From NCBI GenBank assembly GCA_037441225.1, contig JBBISU010000073.1, forward strand, positions 1-15,729: a stretch of DNA of 15,729 nucleotides. The letters run 5' to 3'. Positions 1 through 7,539 of the stretch are shown one piece after another. Under the pieces are notes generated by a model that did not search any database, had not been told where the DNA came from, and saw nothing but the letters and a program-made list of their open reading frames with translations. This stretch comes from JBBFMJ01 sp037441225 (lineage in GTDB: Bacteria > Acidobacteriota > Thermoanaerobaculia > UBA2201). Each line of letters opens with the position of its first letter. The stretch's first letter is position 1. The position numbers and the translations under genes are program-made.

Positions 1-139
1 AGAAAAAAGGAGGTTTTTTTCTACTCAAAATTTTATTTCAATTGCATTTTCCGGGATTAAAGGGGCAAAAATAAAAGAATTTTAGGTGTAACCCCTTTGT
101 GGCCCCCAACATACGGATAATACAATCAAATTCCGTTTT

Positions 140-277
140 CCTTTGCCGTGTCCGTTATCTGTTTTTGAAAAAGATCTGGGTAATTCGTAAATTGTCCCTA
201 CTGTTTTATTTCGGGGGGATAAACCCGCCCCTACAAATTGCCACAATATTTTATAAAAAAACGAACACGGACAAAGG
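140..277. repeat. Imperfect inverted repeat with central GC hairpin
   Basis: The left arm (140-167) begins CCTTTGCCGTGTCCG. The right arm (251-277), read on the minus strand, begins CCTTTGTCCGTGTTCG, and both continue into T-rich sequence. Between them, 212-231 can fold on itself (a G run against CCCGCCCC around an ATAAA loop). The arrangement resembles a small palindromic dispersed element or a degenerate MITE, but no transposase or target-site duplication is visible. Confidence 0.45.
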
Positions 278-299
278 CATACTGCTCTACTGCTCTATT
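227..299 (-). repeat. Dispersed repeat, left copy (inverted relative to right end)
   Basis: This copy matches 15654-15727 in reverse complement. The outer 22 bases (227-248) are identical to 15706-15727, and 280-299 matches 15654-15673 with one mismatch in 20. The middle is diverged but keeps the ACACGGAC core. The tandem octamer GAGCAGTA (minus strand) lies at its inner edge. Confidence 0.8.
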
Positions 300-376
300 A
301 GTCTTTTTAAACTGCATTTTTTGTGTTTATGGATTTTTATTATTCTTTCGACCTTAATTCTACTTTTGGTATATAC

Positions 377-979
377 CTATTTTGTCCTTTGTTTTTTTGG
401 CTTTCTTCCTTTTATATATCCATACCTTGCTGCATATTTTAAAAGAGTTTCTTCTAACTTTTTTCTACCTCTATAAAGCCGTGACATAACTGTTCCAATA
501 GGTAAATTTAAAGAATCAGCAATTTCTTTATAGGATTTGCCTTCTATATCAATCATAATTATTACTTTTTTATATTCCTCAGGCAAACTATCCAAGGCAA
601 ATTTAACTTCCTCATCTAAATCAGAAAAAATTCCAAACGCTTCATCTTTTTCCATTTCTTTCAATTGTGGTACTTCTGAAATTGTAAAACTTTCTAAATT
701 GTCTTCTAACTCCATAAGTTCTATTTGATGAGGAGTTTTTTTTCTTTTCCTATAAAAATTTATAAAAGTGTTCTTCAATATTTTAAAAAGCCATGCCTTA
801 ATATTTGTACCAGGTTTAAATTTGTTGTAATATTTAAAAGCCTTTAAAAAGGTCTCTTGAACTAAATCCTCTGCATCTTGGGGATTTGAAACCATTCGCA
901 ATGCAGTTAAATATAAAGAATCTGCATAAGGCATTAAATCCCTTTCATAATTAAATTTATTTTCTTTGCTCCCCTTCAT
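377..979 (-). CDS. ECF-like RNA polymerase sigma-70 factor
   Basis: A 200-residue extracytoplasmic-function-type sigma factor that should direct core RNA polymerase to a specific promoter set. Region 2 spans about residues 12-80, with the typical DAEDLVQETFLKAF stretch (35-48) and the WLFKILKN core-binding/-10 segment. An acidic linker (88-125) leads to region 4 (125-178), whose helix-turn-helix is YKEIADSLNLP..TVMSRLYRG. The tail is strongly basic (KPKKQRTK). The layout resembles the SigR/RpoE-like ECF group. No Shine-Dalgarno site precedes this ATG. Met17 does have GAAAGGGA upstream, but the ERDLMPYADSLY segment before and around it is typical of the family, so I keep the longer start. It lies 43 bases downstream of the ATP synthase c gene. 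No anti-sigma gene is adjacent, so its trigger is unknown. Confidence 0.88.
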   Translation of the reverse strand: MKGSKENKFNYERDLMPYADSLYLTALRMVSNPQDAEDLVQETFLKAFKYYNKFKPGTNIKAWLFKILKNTFINFYRKRKKTPHQIELMELEDNLESFTISEVPQLKEMEKDEAFGIFSDLDEEVKFALDSLPEEYKKVIIMIDIEGKSYKEIADSLNLPIGTVMSRLYRGRKKLEETLLKYAARYGYIKGRKPKKQRTK

Positions 980-1022
980 TCAAATTTTCAATAAATAGTT
1001 TAACACATTCCTTAAATTATTT

Positions 1023-1340
1023 TTATAGCTTATATGTCAAAAATGCAATAAGCAAAGCATAAATTACAATTGATTCAATAAAAGCAAGCCCTAAAAGAAG
1101 GGATGTCCTTATGGCACCAGCCGCACCTGGATTTCTTGCAAGCCCTTCGCAGGCAGATGAAATTGCTTTTCCTTGCCCTAAGGCACCTGCAAAGCCAGTT
1201 ATTGCAATTGCAAAAGCAGCGGCAAAAACACCATAGCCTACTTCTTTCTTTGCACCTTCCGGTGCCTTTTCTCCTTCTTCAGCCAGCAAAGGCAAACTTA
1301 AAAAGAAACAAAATAAAAATAGAAATAAAATTTTTTTCAT
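1023..1340 (-). CDS. atpE: F-type ATP synthase subunit c with signal peptide
   Basis: A 105-residue proteolipid of the membrane c-ring. Numbered from the ATG at 1340, residues 1-20 form a Lys-Lys plus hydrophobic signal peptide ending near LLA. A Glu/Lys-rich linker follows, then helix 1 (about 35-58), the polar loop A68-R-N-P71 and helix 2 (about 80-104). The ion-carrying carboxylate is Glu89 in FIESIVIYAL. Gln56 (GQG), Glu89, Ser90 and Tyr94 align with the sodium-binding residues of the Ilyobacter c subunit, but the Thr following Glu-Ser there is Ile91 here. The ATG has AGGAG five bases upstream; an in-frame TTG at 1355 merely overlaps that ribosome site. No other ATP synthase genes are in the window, so the gene is separated from its complex partners. 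Confidence 0.9.
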   Translation of the reverse strand: MKKILFLFLFCFFLSLPLLAEEGEKAPEGAKKEVGYGVFAAAFAIAITGFAGALGQGKAISSACEGLARNPGAAGAIRTSLLLGLAFIESIVIYALLIAFLTYKL

Positions 1341-1370
1341 AAAAACTCCTTTCAAAAATTTTGATTCTTT

Positions 1371-1376
1371 ATTATA
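1371..1376 (-). promoter_or_regulatory. Putative -10 box for atpE
   Basis: A perfect TATAAT on the minus strand lies 30 bases before the atpE ATG. It predicts a leader of about 24 bases that includes the AGGAG ribosome site. No good -35 hexamer is seen at 16-18 bases; TTGAAA is 22 bases away. In AT-rich DNA a chance match is possible. Confidence 0.4.
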
Positions 1377-1384
1377 TCATAATA

Positions 1385-1534
1385 TTATTGTTTTGGGATT
1401 TCAAATTCATCTGTCTCATCATTCCCACAAACAGGACATAAAGCAGAAACAATTTTCCCTTTGTGTATTTCAAAATTATAACAAGGTGTTTCACATTGTT
1501 TACAAACTACAAATTCAACTTCCCTTTCTTCCAT
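1385..1534 (-). CDS. Small zinc-ribbon protein (49 aa)
   Basis: A short gene with AGGAGG six bases before its ATG; that ribosome site overlaps the stop codon of the upstream prolyl isomerase gene, so the two are almost certainly cotranscribed. The 49-residue product has Cys11-x2-Cys14, an extra Cys18, and Cys33-x2-Cys36 (CPVCG). This is the four-cysteine layout of a zinc ribbon or rubredoxin-like knuckle, with an acidic C-terminal tail. Proteins of this size and type bind zinc or iron, but the sequence does not show what this one does. It could be a metal-binding accessory to the neighbouring lipoprotein or the ATP synthase gene. I do not recognise a named family. Confidence 0.75.
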   Translation of the reverse strand: MEEREVEFVVCKQCETPCYNFEIHKGKIVSALCPVCGNDETDEFEIPKQ

Positions 1535-1543
1535 ATTTGCCTC

Positions 1544-2593
1544 CTATTGATATCTTAATAATATATGAAATCCACCTGGGGATTCCACAATTTCTGATAC
1601 TTCGTTTATTTTAAGATTAAAAGCTACCTCTTCCAACTCAATTGGTATGAATTTATCAATACAAATCAATCCCAAATCTCCATTATTTTTTCTTGTAGAT
1701 TTATCATCAGAATATTTTTTTGCAATCTTGCCCCAATCTTCTCCTTCAATTATTTTTTTTCTTAAATTTTCTGCCAGCTCCTTTGCTTCTTCTTTAGATC
1801 TTGTAATTGTAAAAGGAGCCATAAGAGCACCTTGATATGCAATCATTATATGTTTTAATCCAACTACATCCTCCCATGGCTTTGTAATTTGAAAGATATG
1901 AAAACCCAATGGAGATTCAAGAATTGGGCTCATTTCCCCAAAGTTAAGGTTTAAAACTTTTTCTCTGTGTTCTTTAAATAATGCTTTTGGGACAAGGTGA
2001 CCCAAATATCCTCCCCTCTTTGCTTCTAATCCATTTGAATATTTTTTTGCAACAATATTGAAGGGTTTCCCTTCTTTCAGTTCAAAGGTTGCCTCTTCTG
2101 CCATTTTATATGCTTGATCCTTTGTTCTTTGAATTGCCAGAGGACAGGCAAGTGCGCCTTTCCAGGAGATTAATATATGGTTTAATGCTTTATCTTCTAT
2201 TATTTCTTCTTTCTTTAAAATAGCAAAATCTGAAGGGAGTTCAATTACTTCAGATATTTCACCTACCTTTAAATTAAATAAAACTTCCTCAGTGCTTTCA
2301 GAAACAGGCAGGGCAAAGAGCCCAAATCTTTGTATTCCAATAAAACCTTCCCTTACTTTAAGCAAAGGATTGCTATCTGATAAAACTACCCCTTCTTCAA
2401 AGGAAATTTTTTTATCAACTATATCTTTATAAATTTTATTTGCCCTTTCCCTTGATTTTAATGGATTTGTTGCATCTTTTTTAATCAATATTAAAGAGAA
2501 AGCACCCTTCCTTTTAAGCTCAATTTTTCTTTCGACCTTTCCTTTACAACTAAAAATAAAAAAAATTAAAAAAATTGATAATATTTTTTTCAT
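1544..2593 (-). CDS. Lipoprotein with three parvulin-like (PpiC) domains
   Basis: A predicted periplasmic peptidyl-prolyl cis-trans isomerase that would help fold exported proteins. Residues 1-16 form a lipoprotein signal ending in FIFSC, with Cys16 as the acylation site. Three parvulin-like units follow: about 30-128, 134-237 and 243-349. The second and third keep the family histidines (His139 and His232; His248 and His343), the A..YS....GG/GD.LG segment and the GFHI ending. The first has lost both histidines and may be structural only. Units two and three share an unusual insert after HI(L/M)I that reads about (W/Y)-(K/Q)-GAL..P...(Q/T)R(T/S)K. AGGAG lies five bases before the ATG, and the stop of cheW is one base upstream. 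Activity on prolyl bonds is inferred from the family. Confidence 0.85.
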   Translation of the reverse strand: MKKILSIFLIFFIFSCKGKVERKIELKRKGAFSLILIKKDATNPLKSRERANKIYKDIVDKKISFEEGVVLSDSNPLLKVREGFIGIQRFGLFALPVSESTEEVLFNLKVGEISEVIELPSDFAILKKEEIIEDKALNHILISWKGALACPLAIQRTKDQAYKMAEEATFELKEGKPFNIVAKKYSNGLEAKRGGYLGHLVPKALFKEHREKVLNLNFGEMSPILESPLGFHIFQITKPWEDVVGLKHIMIAYQGALMAPFTITRSKEEAKELAENLRKKIIEGEDWGKIAKKYSDDKSTRKNNGDLGLICIDKFIPIELEEVAFNLKINEVSEIVESPGGFHILLRYQ

Positions 2594-2594
2594 T

Positions 2595-3062
2595 TTATCT
2601 CCTTTTTTCTTCTTTCATATTTTTTAATATGTCAATTTCTTCCTTTGATATTGTCTTTGGAAGGTCAAGAAAAAGGTAAACATTTCCTCCACTTTCAACT
2701 ATGCCTTTTATATAATCCACAACCATACCCTCTATTGCAGGTGGAGGCGGAAGGATTTTGTCTTCTTCTACTGCAAAAATTTTATAAAGATCATCTACTT
2801 TAAACCCAAGAGTCAAATCCTTTATTTTTGCAATAAAAATCTTTGGTTTTTTTGTCTTTTCTTCTATTTCACCAAATAATTTTTTTTTCAAATTAATTAC
2901 AGGTATAACCATATTTCGAAGTACTATTATGCCTTCAATAAAAGATGGGGTTTTTGGTATAGGAGTTGGTTTTATGTATCTTATAATTTGAACAAGGTTA
3001 TCTATTTCAATTACAAAATCTTCTTCTGCTATTTTAAAAATTAATAGGTTTAAAGTTTTCAT
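2595..3062 (-). CDS. cheW: CheW-like chemotaxis coupling protein
   Basis: A 155-residue adaptor that would link the chemoreceptor just upstream to a CheA kinase on the cytoplasmic side of the membrane. The CheW fold is clear: an N-terminal strand with FVIEIDNLVQIIRY, then PIPKTPSFIEGIIVLRN (34-50) where Arg49 matches the conserved Arg of the family INLRG motif, then VIPVINLKKKL and the second half with LGFKVDDLYKI and VESGGNVYLFLDL. A short charged tail follows. The ATG directly abuts the receptor's TAA stop, and GAGGA just upstream should support coupled translation. No cheA, cheY or methylation genes are in the window, so the kinase must be encoded elsewhere. Length is normal. Confidence 0.92.
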   Translation of the reverse strand: MKTLNLLIFKIAEEDFVIEIDNLVQIIRYIKPTPIPKTPSFIEGIIVLRNMVIPVINLKKKLFGEIEEKTKKPKIFIAKIKDLTLGFKVDDLYKIFAVEEDKILPPPPAIEGMVVDYIKGIVESGGNVYLFLDLPKTISKEEIDILKNMKEEKRR

Positions 3063-5312
3063 TTATCCTCTAATTTTAAACCTCTGTATTTCCTCTTGGA
3101 GTGATTGGGATTGCTGAACCAATTGTTCATTTATAATTTTCAATTCTTCTATTGCTTCTTTCATTTCAACTCCCAACCTCTTCACTTCTCCCATTGCCTT
3201 TGTTATCTTTTCAGAACCCTCTGCTTGCTGTGAAGTAATTTCTAAAATATTATGAATCATTTCCATCATTTCTTCAGTTGCTTTTGAAATCATCAAAGAC
3301 CCACTCTTTTGTTCTTGAATTGCTTGCTGTACATATCTTGTAATTTCTCTCATCCTTTCCGTTGCTTCTTGTATATGTTGTGAACCCTGGGATTGTTCTG
3401 ATGTTGCCTTTGAAACCTGTTTTACCATTTCCCTTACTTTCTCAATTGCCCTTGTCACCCCTTGAGAAGACCTTGCTTGTTCTTTTGTTGCTCTTGCAAT
3501 TTCCTTTGCCATATTTGATACAGCCAAACTATTTTCAAGGATCTTTTCCAATATTCTTCCTGATTGATTTGCCAAATTTGCACCCTCCCTTGCCTCCCTT
3601 ACTCCTATCTTTGTTGATTCAATTGCATTTTTTACTTCTTCTTGAACTGTTTTAATCAAGTTTGAAATTTCTTTTGTGGAAGAAGCTGTTCTTTCTGATA
3701 AATCCCTTATCTCCGTTGCCACAACAGAAAAGCCCTTCCCATGTTCTCCTGCTTGTGCTGCAAGGATTGCTGCATTTAAAGCAAGTAAATTTGTCTGTTC
3801 TGCTATATCATCAATAACATTTACAATCTTGCCTATTTCTTCTGATTTGGAACCTAATTTTAATATTACTGATTCTGCATCTTGAACTGCCTTTTGTATG
3901 TTTGTCATACCCTGAATTGTTTCTTGAACTGCTTTTAATCCTTCTTCAGTATATTTTGAAGCTTCCAAGGTAAAATCATAGGACTGGGAAGAATTTCTTT
4001 CCACTTCACTTATTGATGCATCCATTTCAATCATTGAAGCAGATGTATCGGAAACAAAAGCAGCAAGTTGTTCCATAGACCTGTCAACTTCATTTATTGA
4101 AGCAACCATTTCTGTTGTTGCATTTGCTGTTTCTTCAACTGCACTAAATAAAGAATCTATATTCTTTGAAACTTCTTCAATTGTTGCAACCATTTCAAGT
4201 ATTGAAGAAGAGGTCTCTTCTGAAGAAGTTGAAAGGGATTCAACATTTTCATTTATTTTCTTTATTCCATTATTTAATCGTTCAATTGAGTTATAGGTTT
4301 GATCTGTTGATTGAATCTGTGTCTCTGATTTTTGTATAACTGCTTGGCTTGCCTTTGAAATAATTTGTGTTGCTCCCAAAAGCCTGCTATAACCACTTTT
4401 TACCTTTGAAACCATTGATTCAAGATTTTCTGTCATCTGATTAAAGGCATTTATAAGTTTTCCTAACTCATCTTCCCTCTTTGATTTAATCCTTTGTGTT
4501 AAATCGCCTTTGGCTACAATTGTTGCAACTTGTTGTAAATTTAAAATTGGTCCAATTGTAAATTTATAAGCAAACTGAACAAATATTAGAGATAAAACTA
4601 AAATAAAAATTGTAATTAAAAGCCCCCAAATTGTTAAAGAATATTTTGCTGCTTTAAAGGACTTTGTTGATATTGCAACCCTTAAAAAACCTAACAGGTA
4701 TTCACCTTCATAAGAAAAATCTTTTATCTTCTCTTTCATTTTTTTTATTTTACTTTTACTTAATGTTTCAATTTCTTTCTTTTCTAATAGAGGCATCCCG
4801 CCACTCTTGCTATGGCATATAATACAAGGTACATCTTCTAAGTTTTCAAAATTTATATTCTCATGGACTTTGTTTTTTGAAGGGTCTAATATTGGGTATG
4901 AAAAGATTAGAACATCCTCTCCTTCTTCTGTTTTTGCTTTTTTTCCAATTATAACAGAAGGAACAAAGGTCTCAAACTCTTTTAATTTTTTCCTTTCATC
5001 TGTTTTTGCTAATACATTTCCAAAAGGGTCAAGAAAATCAACATAAACTGCTTCTGTGGAGTAAAGTATTGTTGAAGCCATATCTTGCAAATTTTGCTTT
5101 AAAGAAAATTGCAAATAATAACTGGAATTTAAAGAAACTGTCTTAGCAATTCCATCTCCTTGTTTTTTTACTTGCTCATACATTAAATTTCTTGCCTTCC
5201 AGTTAAAAGTAATTAAAACTAAAATAGAAAATACCAAAAGCAGTAATACTGCACCCCAAATGAATTTAAACCTTAGTGATTGCTCTGAAATCTTATCTTT
5301 TAATCTTTCCAT
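3063..5312 (-). CDS. Methyl-accepting chemotaxis protein with periplasmic c-type heme motif
   Basis: A 749-residue transmembrane chemoreceptor. TM1 is about 18-36, the periplasmic sensor 40-225, TM2 about 226-247, and HAMP about 248-302. A very long coiled-coil signalling domain runs to the end. The sensor contains Cys163-Ile-Ile-Cys-His167, a covalent heme c site. With the preceding FSYPI strand it resembles Tll0287/DUF3365-type heme sensors, so redox state, oxygen or NO are plausible signals (inference). The hairpin tip is EQTNLLALNAAILAAQAGEHGKGF (start about 505); the usual Glu and Arg of NAAIEAAR are Leu517 and Gln520. The arms contain 28-residue repeats (three from about 365, four from about 608). 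GGGAG precedes the ATG, ten bases after the ATPase stop. CheW follows with no gap. Confidence 0.93.
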   Translation of the reverse strand: MERLKDKISEQSLRFKFIWGAVLLLLVFSILVLITFNWKARNLMYEQVKKQGDGIAKTVSLNSSYYLQFSLKQNLQDMASTILYSTEAVYVDFLDPFGNVLAKTDERKKLKEFETFVPSVIIGKKAKTEEGEDVLIFSYPILDPSKNKVHENINFENLEDVPCIICHSKSGGMPLLEKKEIETLSKSKIKKMKEKIKDFSYEGEYLLGFLRVAISTKSFKAAKYSLTIWGLLITIFILVLSLIFVQFAYKFTIGPILNLQQVATIVAKGDLTQRIKSKREDELGKLINAFNQMTENLESMVSKVKSGYSRLLGATQIISKASQAVIQKSETQIQSTDQTYNSIERLNNGIKKINENVESLSTSSEETSSSILEMVATIEEVSKNIDSLFSAVEETANATTEMVASINEVDRSMEQLAAFVSDTSASMIEMDASISEVERNSSQSYDFTLEASKYTEEGLKAVQETIQGMTNIQKAVQDAESVILKLGSKSEEIGKIVNVIDDIAEQTNLLALNAAILAAQAGEHGKGFSVVATEIRDLSERTASSTKEISNLIKTVQEEVKNAIESTKIGVREAREGANLANQSGRILEKILENSLAVSNMAKEIARATKEQARSSQGVTRAIEKVREMVKQVSKATSEQSQGSQHIQEATERMREITRYVQQAIQEQKSGSLMISKATEEMMEMIHNILEITSQQAEGSEKITKAMGEVKRLGVEMKEAIEELKIINEQLVQQSQSLQEEIQRFKIRG

Positions 5313-5322
5313 AATTTCTCCC

Positions 5323-7539
5323 TTATAAGTTTAAACTATTTTTATTTAAAAATACAACTGAAATTTTTTCAATATAACTCTTAGACTCCAATGGATATAC
5401 AATAATTTCTTCAATGTTCTGGGCTTTTTCTTCTAAATCAACTTCAATTTTTTTTAACTCTTCATCAAACTCTTCTTTTAAAGAAATTAAATCTTCTTCC
5501 AGTTTTTTTAACTTTTCTTTTCTTTGCTCCACATCCATTTTTTCTTTCATAACTTGTTTTTCTTTTCTTCCTACCTGCCCTGCTTTTGAGATTGTATTTT
5601 TTATCTTTGTTACAGCCCTTTTTCCACCAAATAATATTGAAAGTCCTGCTTCCAAGAGGTTAATATTTCTTTCAGCTGACCTTAAAGAAACTTCCTCTTC
5701 TTCTTTTTTAAGATAATACCTTTCTTTTTCTACCTGTTCTCTTATCCTTTCAAGTTTTAAATCATAAACTTTTTTTCTTTCCTCTATTTTTTCTTTAAAA
5801 ACTTCGAGAGAAAGTTCTTTGCATTTTGATATGAACTCTTCCTTGCTTTCATCAAAAGAGGAATATAACTTTAAAAAAGGATTTTGATAAATTTTTATTG
5901 GGTTTATTGTTGAAATTTTTTCTTTTAAGTACTTTTCTGCAAGTTTTATTTCCTTTTCAAAATCTATCTCAAAATCCATTATTATCTTATAATTTTCTGG
6001 CTCCCTTAATGAAAGGGTTGGCTTTTCTTTAAGGATTTGCCAAGAATAAACGCCCTTTCCAATTTCAGAGATTAAGAAAAAAATTTTATTAAAATTTAAT
6101 TTTGCACTTTCTTTACTATAAAATAAACTGACTTGAGAAAGTAGATATGGAAAAAGGTCACCTCCCTTTTCATCATAAAAAAAAGAAATATTTGAAGGAA
6201 TAAAAAATGTTTTCTTTTGTTTTTCTTTTTTTTCAAAATTAAAAGGAACTGCAAAAACTTTTAATTCTTCCGTTGTCATAGGTCCTTTAAGGAAGCAAAA
6301 AGTTTGAAGGGATCTAATAATACAAGGAGTTTTTGGATCCTTTACATCCTTTATCCAAAATTCTCTTGGCTTTAAATTAGAAATTAGTTCCATTGCCTTT
6401 TCATCTCTTCCAATTATATCTTTTATTCTTTCTTTATCTTGTTGAGTATGTAATCTTCCTATTATATAAATTCCAATATTTGACAAAGCCCTATAATCCA
6501 AGTCAATGGGGTTTTGAGTTGCTAAAAATAATCCAAGTCCAAAAGCCCTTGCTTTTTTAAGCAATGTCAAAAGGGGTCCCTTTGATGGTGGATTTGAAGG
6601 AGAAGGTGGCAAAAAGCCAGAAATTTCATCAAAATATAAAAGATACTTTAAATCCTCTGTTCCCTTTTGTTTTGTAATATAATTAAAAAGTTCTGATAAA
6701 ATTATTGTCACAGCAAATTGTTTTAACTCCTCATCTAAATGGTTTAAATAAACAATTGTATGGCAGGTTTTGCTATTTGAATAAAATATTTCATCAAAAT
6801 TTAGTGGAAAACCAGTAAACCAGGAGGAAAATTGAGGAGAAGCAATTAAATTATTTAACTTAAAAGCTAAATTTCTCCTCTCTTGAAGAGGAAAAACTTT
6901 TTCCAGAGGCATAACTCCAATTGATGAAAAAGGAGGGCTTTCAAGGGATAAAATCAATTCTTCCAAACTTAAATCTTTTCCGCTCTTAAAAAAATGTTCA
7001 CAGCAAAGGGATAAAAAGATAAAAGAAGTGTCTGTAAAAGGGTCGGGCTCTTTTCCTAAAAGTTTAAAAATTGCAGATACAAGATTCCTGATTCTTTCTC
7101 TTACATTTTCAATATCTTCTTGCATTTCAGTATTTGAAGGTGCTTTAAAAGAGGGAAGGATATTTAAAGGTGAAACAGAGGAAAGCCCCGGTGTTAAAAT
7201 CCTCCTTTCAACAGAATCCTTTAGTTTTAATAAATCTTCCTTTCCAATGCCATCTTTTTTAAAATTTTCTCTCCAAAGGGATGCCACTTCCTCTGGTTTA
7301 TCAGTCCATCTTTCAAAATCCTCCTTTTGAAGCTCTGGAAAGATTAAAAAAAGATTTCCCAAATCCCCTTTTGGATCTAAAATCAAGGCAGGAACTTTAA
7401 GAAGAGCCAGTTTTTCAAGGATGGAAATTGAAAGCCCTGTCTTACCACTCCCTGTCATTCCAACACAAAGTGAATGGGTTGTAAAGTGGTTATGGCTTAT
7501 ATCCAAAAAATTTCCATTTACATCCTTACCTATTAGCAT
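5323..7539 (-). CDS. HerA/VirB4-like P-loop ATPase with C-terminal coiled coil
   Basis: A cytoplasmic ATPase of the HerA/FtsK-like class (COG0433 type). Numbered from the ATG at 7539 (738 residues): Walker A GMTGSGKT at 27-34, LDPKGDLGN at about 55-62, Walker B LLYFDE with Asp304-Glu305, ATQNP at 340-344, and IGRLHTQQDKER with a likely arginine finger near 362. After about 430 comes a family-specific region, then a long charged coiled coil (about 567-706) interrupted by a Gly-rich patch (ILFGGKRAVTK). Relatives are widespread in bacteria but their role is unknown to me; NurA, the usual HerA partner, is not present. A TTG at 7566 would add nine residues; I prefer the ATG, which overlaps the kinase gene by 14 bases. 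No close ribosome site is seen, so translational coupling is likely. Confidence 0.82.
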   Translation of the reverse strand: MLIGKDVNGNFLDISHNHFTTHSLCVGMTGSGKTGLSISILEKLALLKVPALILDPKGDLGNLFLIFPELQKEDFERWTDKPEEVASLWRENFKKDGIGKEDLLKLKDSVERRILTPGLSSVSPLNILPSFKAPSNTEMQEDIENVRERIRNLVSAIFKLLGKEPDPFTDTSFIFLSLCCEHFFKSGKDLSLEELILSLESPPFSSIGVMPLEKVFPLQERRNLAFKLNNLIASPQFSSWFTGFPLNFDEIFYSNSKTCHTIVYLNHLDEELKQFAVTIILSELFNYITKQKGTEDLKYLLYFDEISGFLPPSPSNPPSKGPLLTLLKKARAFGLGLFLATQNPIDLDYRALSNIGIYIIGRLHTQQDKERIKDIIGRDEKAMELISNLKPREFWIKDVKDPKTPCIIRSLQTFCFLKGPMTTEELKVFAVPFNFEKKEKQKKTFFIPSNISFFYDEKGGDLFPYLLSQVSLFYSKESAKLNFNKIFFLISEIGKGVYSWQILKEKPTLSLREPENYKIIMDFEIDFEKEIKLAEKYLKEKISTINPIKIYQNPFLKLYSSFDESKEEFISKCKELSLEVFKEKIEERKKVYDLKLERIREQVEKERYYLKKEEEEVSLRSAERNINLLEAGLSILFGGKRAVTKIKNTISKAGQVGRKEKQVMKEKMDVEQRKEKLKKLEEDLISLKEEFDEELKKIEVDLEEKAQNIEEIIVYPLESKSYIEKISVVFLNKNSLNL

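Larger units (their letters stand above)
1..376. other. Non-coding left end with repeat remnants
   Basis: I see no convincing gene here. The plus-strand reading frame from 99 to 476 runs into the sigma factor on the other strand and encodes a cysteine- and phenylalanine-rich peptide of no recognisable family, so I treat it as spurious. The stretch holds a possible hairpin (AAAGGGG at 59-65 against CCCCTTT at 92-98), an imperfect inverted repeat (140-167 against 251-277), a GC-rich hairpin (212-231), and the inner copy of the repeat found at the right end (227-299). No tRNA or rRNA is visible. No clear terminator for the leftward genes was found. Confidence 0.6.

Noticed and set aside
1..30. 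Ribosome site AGGAGG at 9-14 with a gene start
   Set aside because: No ATG, GTG or TTG opens a useful frame at a suitable distance, and the site lies in a simple A/T palindrome.
131..300. CRISPR-like array
   Set aside because: Repeat units are not evenly spaced, only a few diverged and mostly inverted copies exist, and no cas genes are present.
99..476. Plus-strand open frame of 125 codons at the left end
   Set aside because: It overlaps the sigma factor on the opposite strand, has no ribosome site, crosses the repeat hairpin and gives a peptide without recognisable family features.
1385..1534. Zinc-ribbon protein as the anti-sigma factor of the nearby ECF sigma factor
   Set aside because: It lacks the HxxxCxxC pattern of zinc anti-sigma factors, is too short, and is separated from the sigma gene by atpE.
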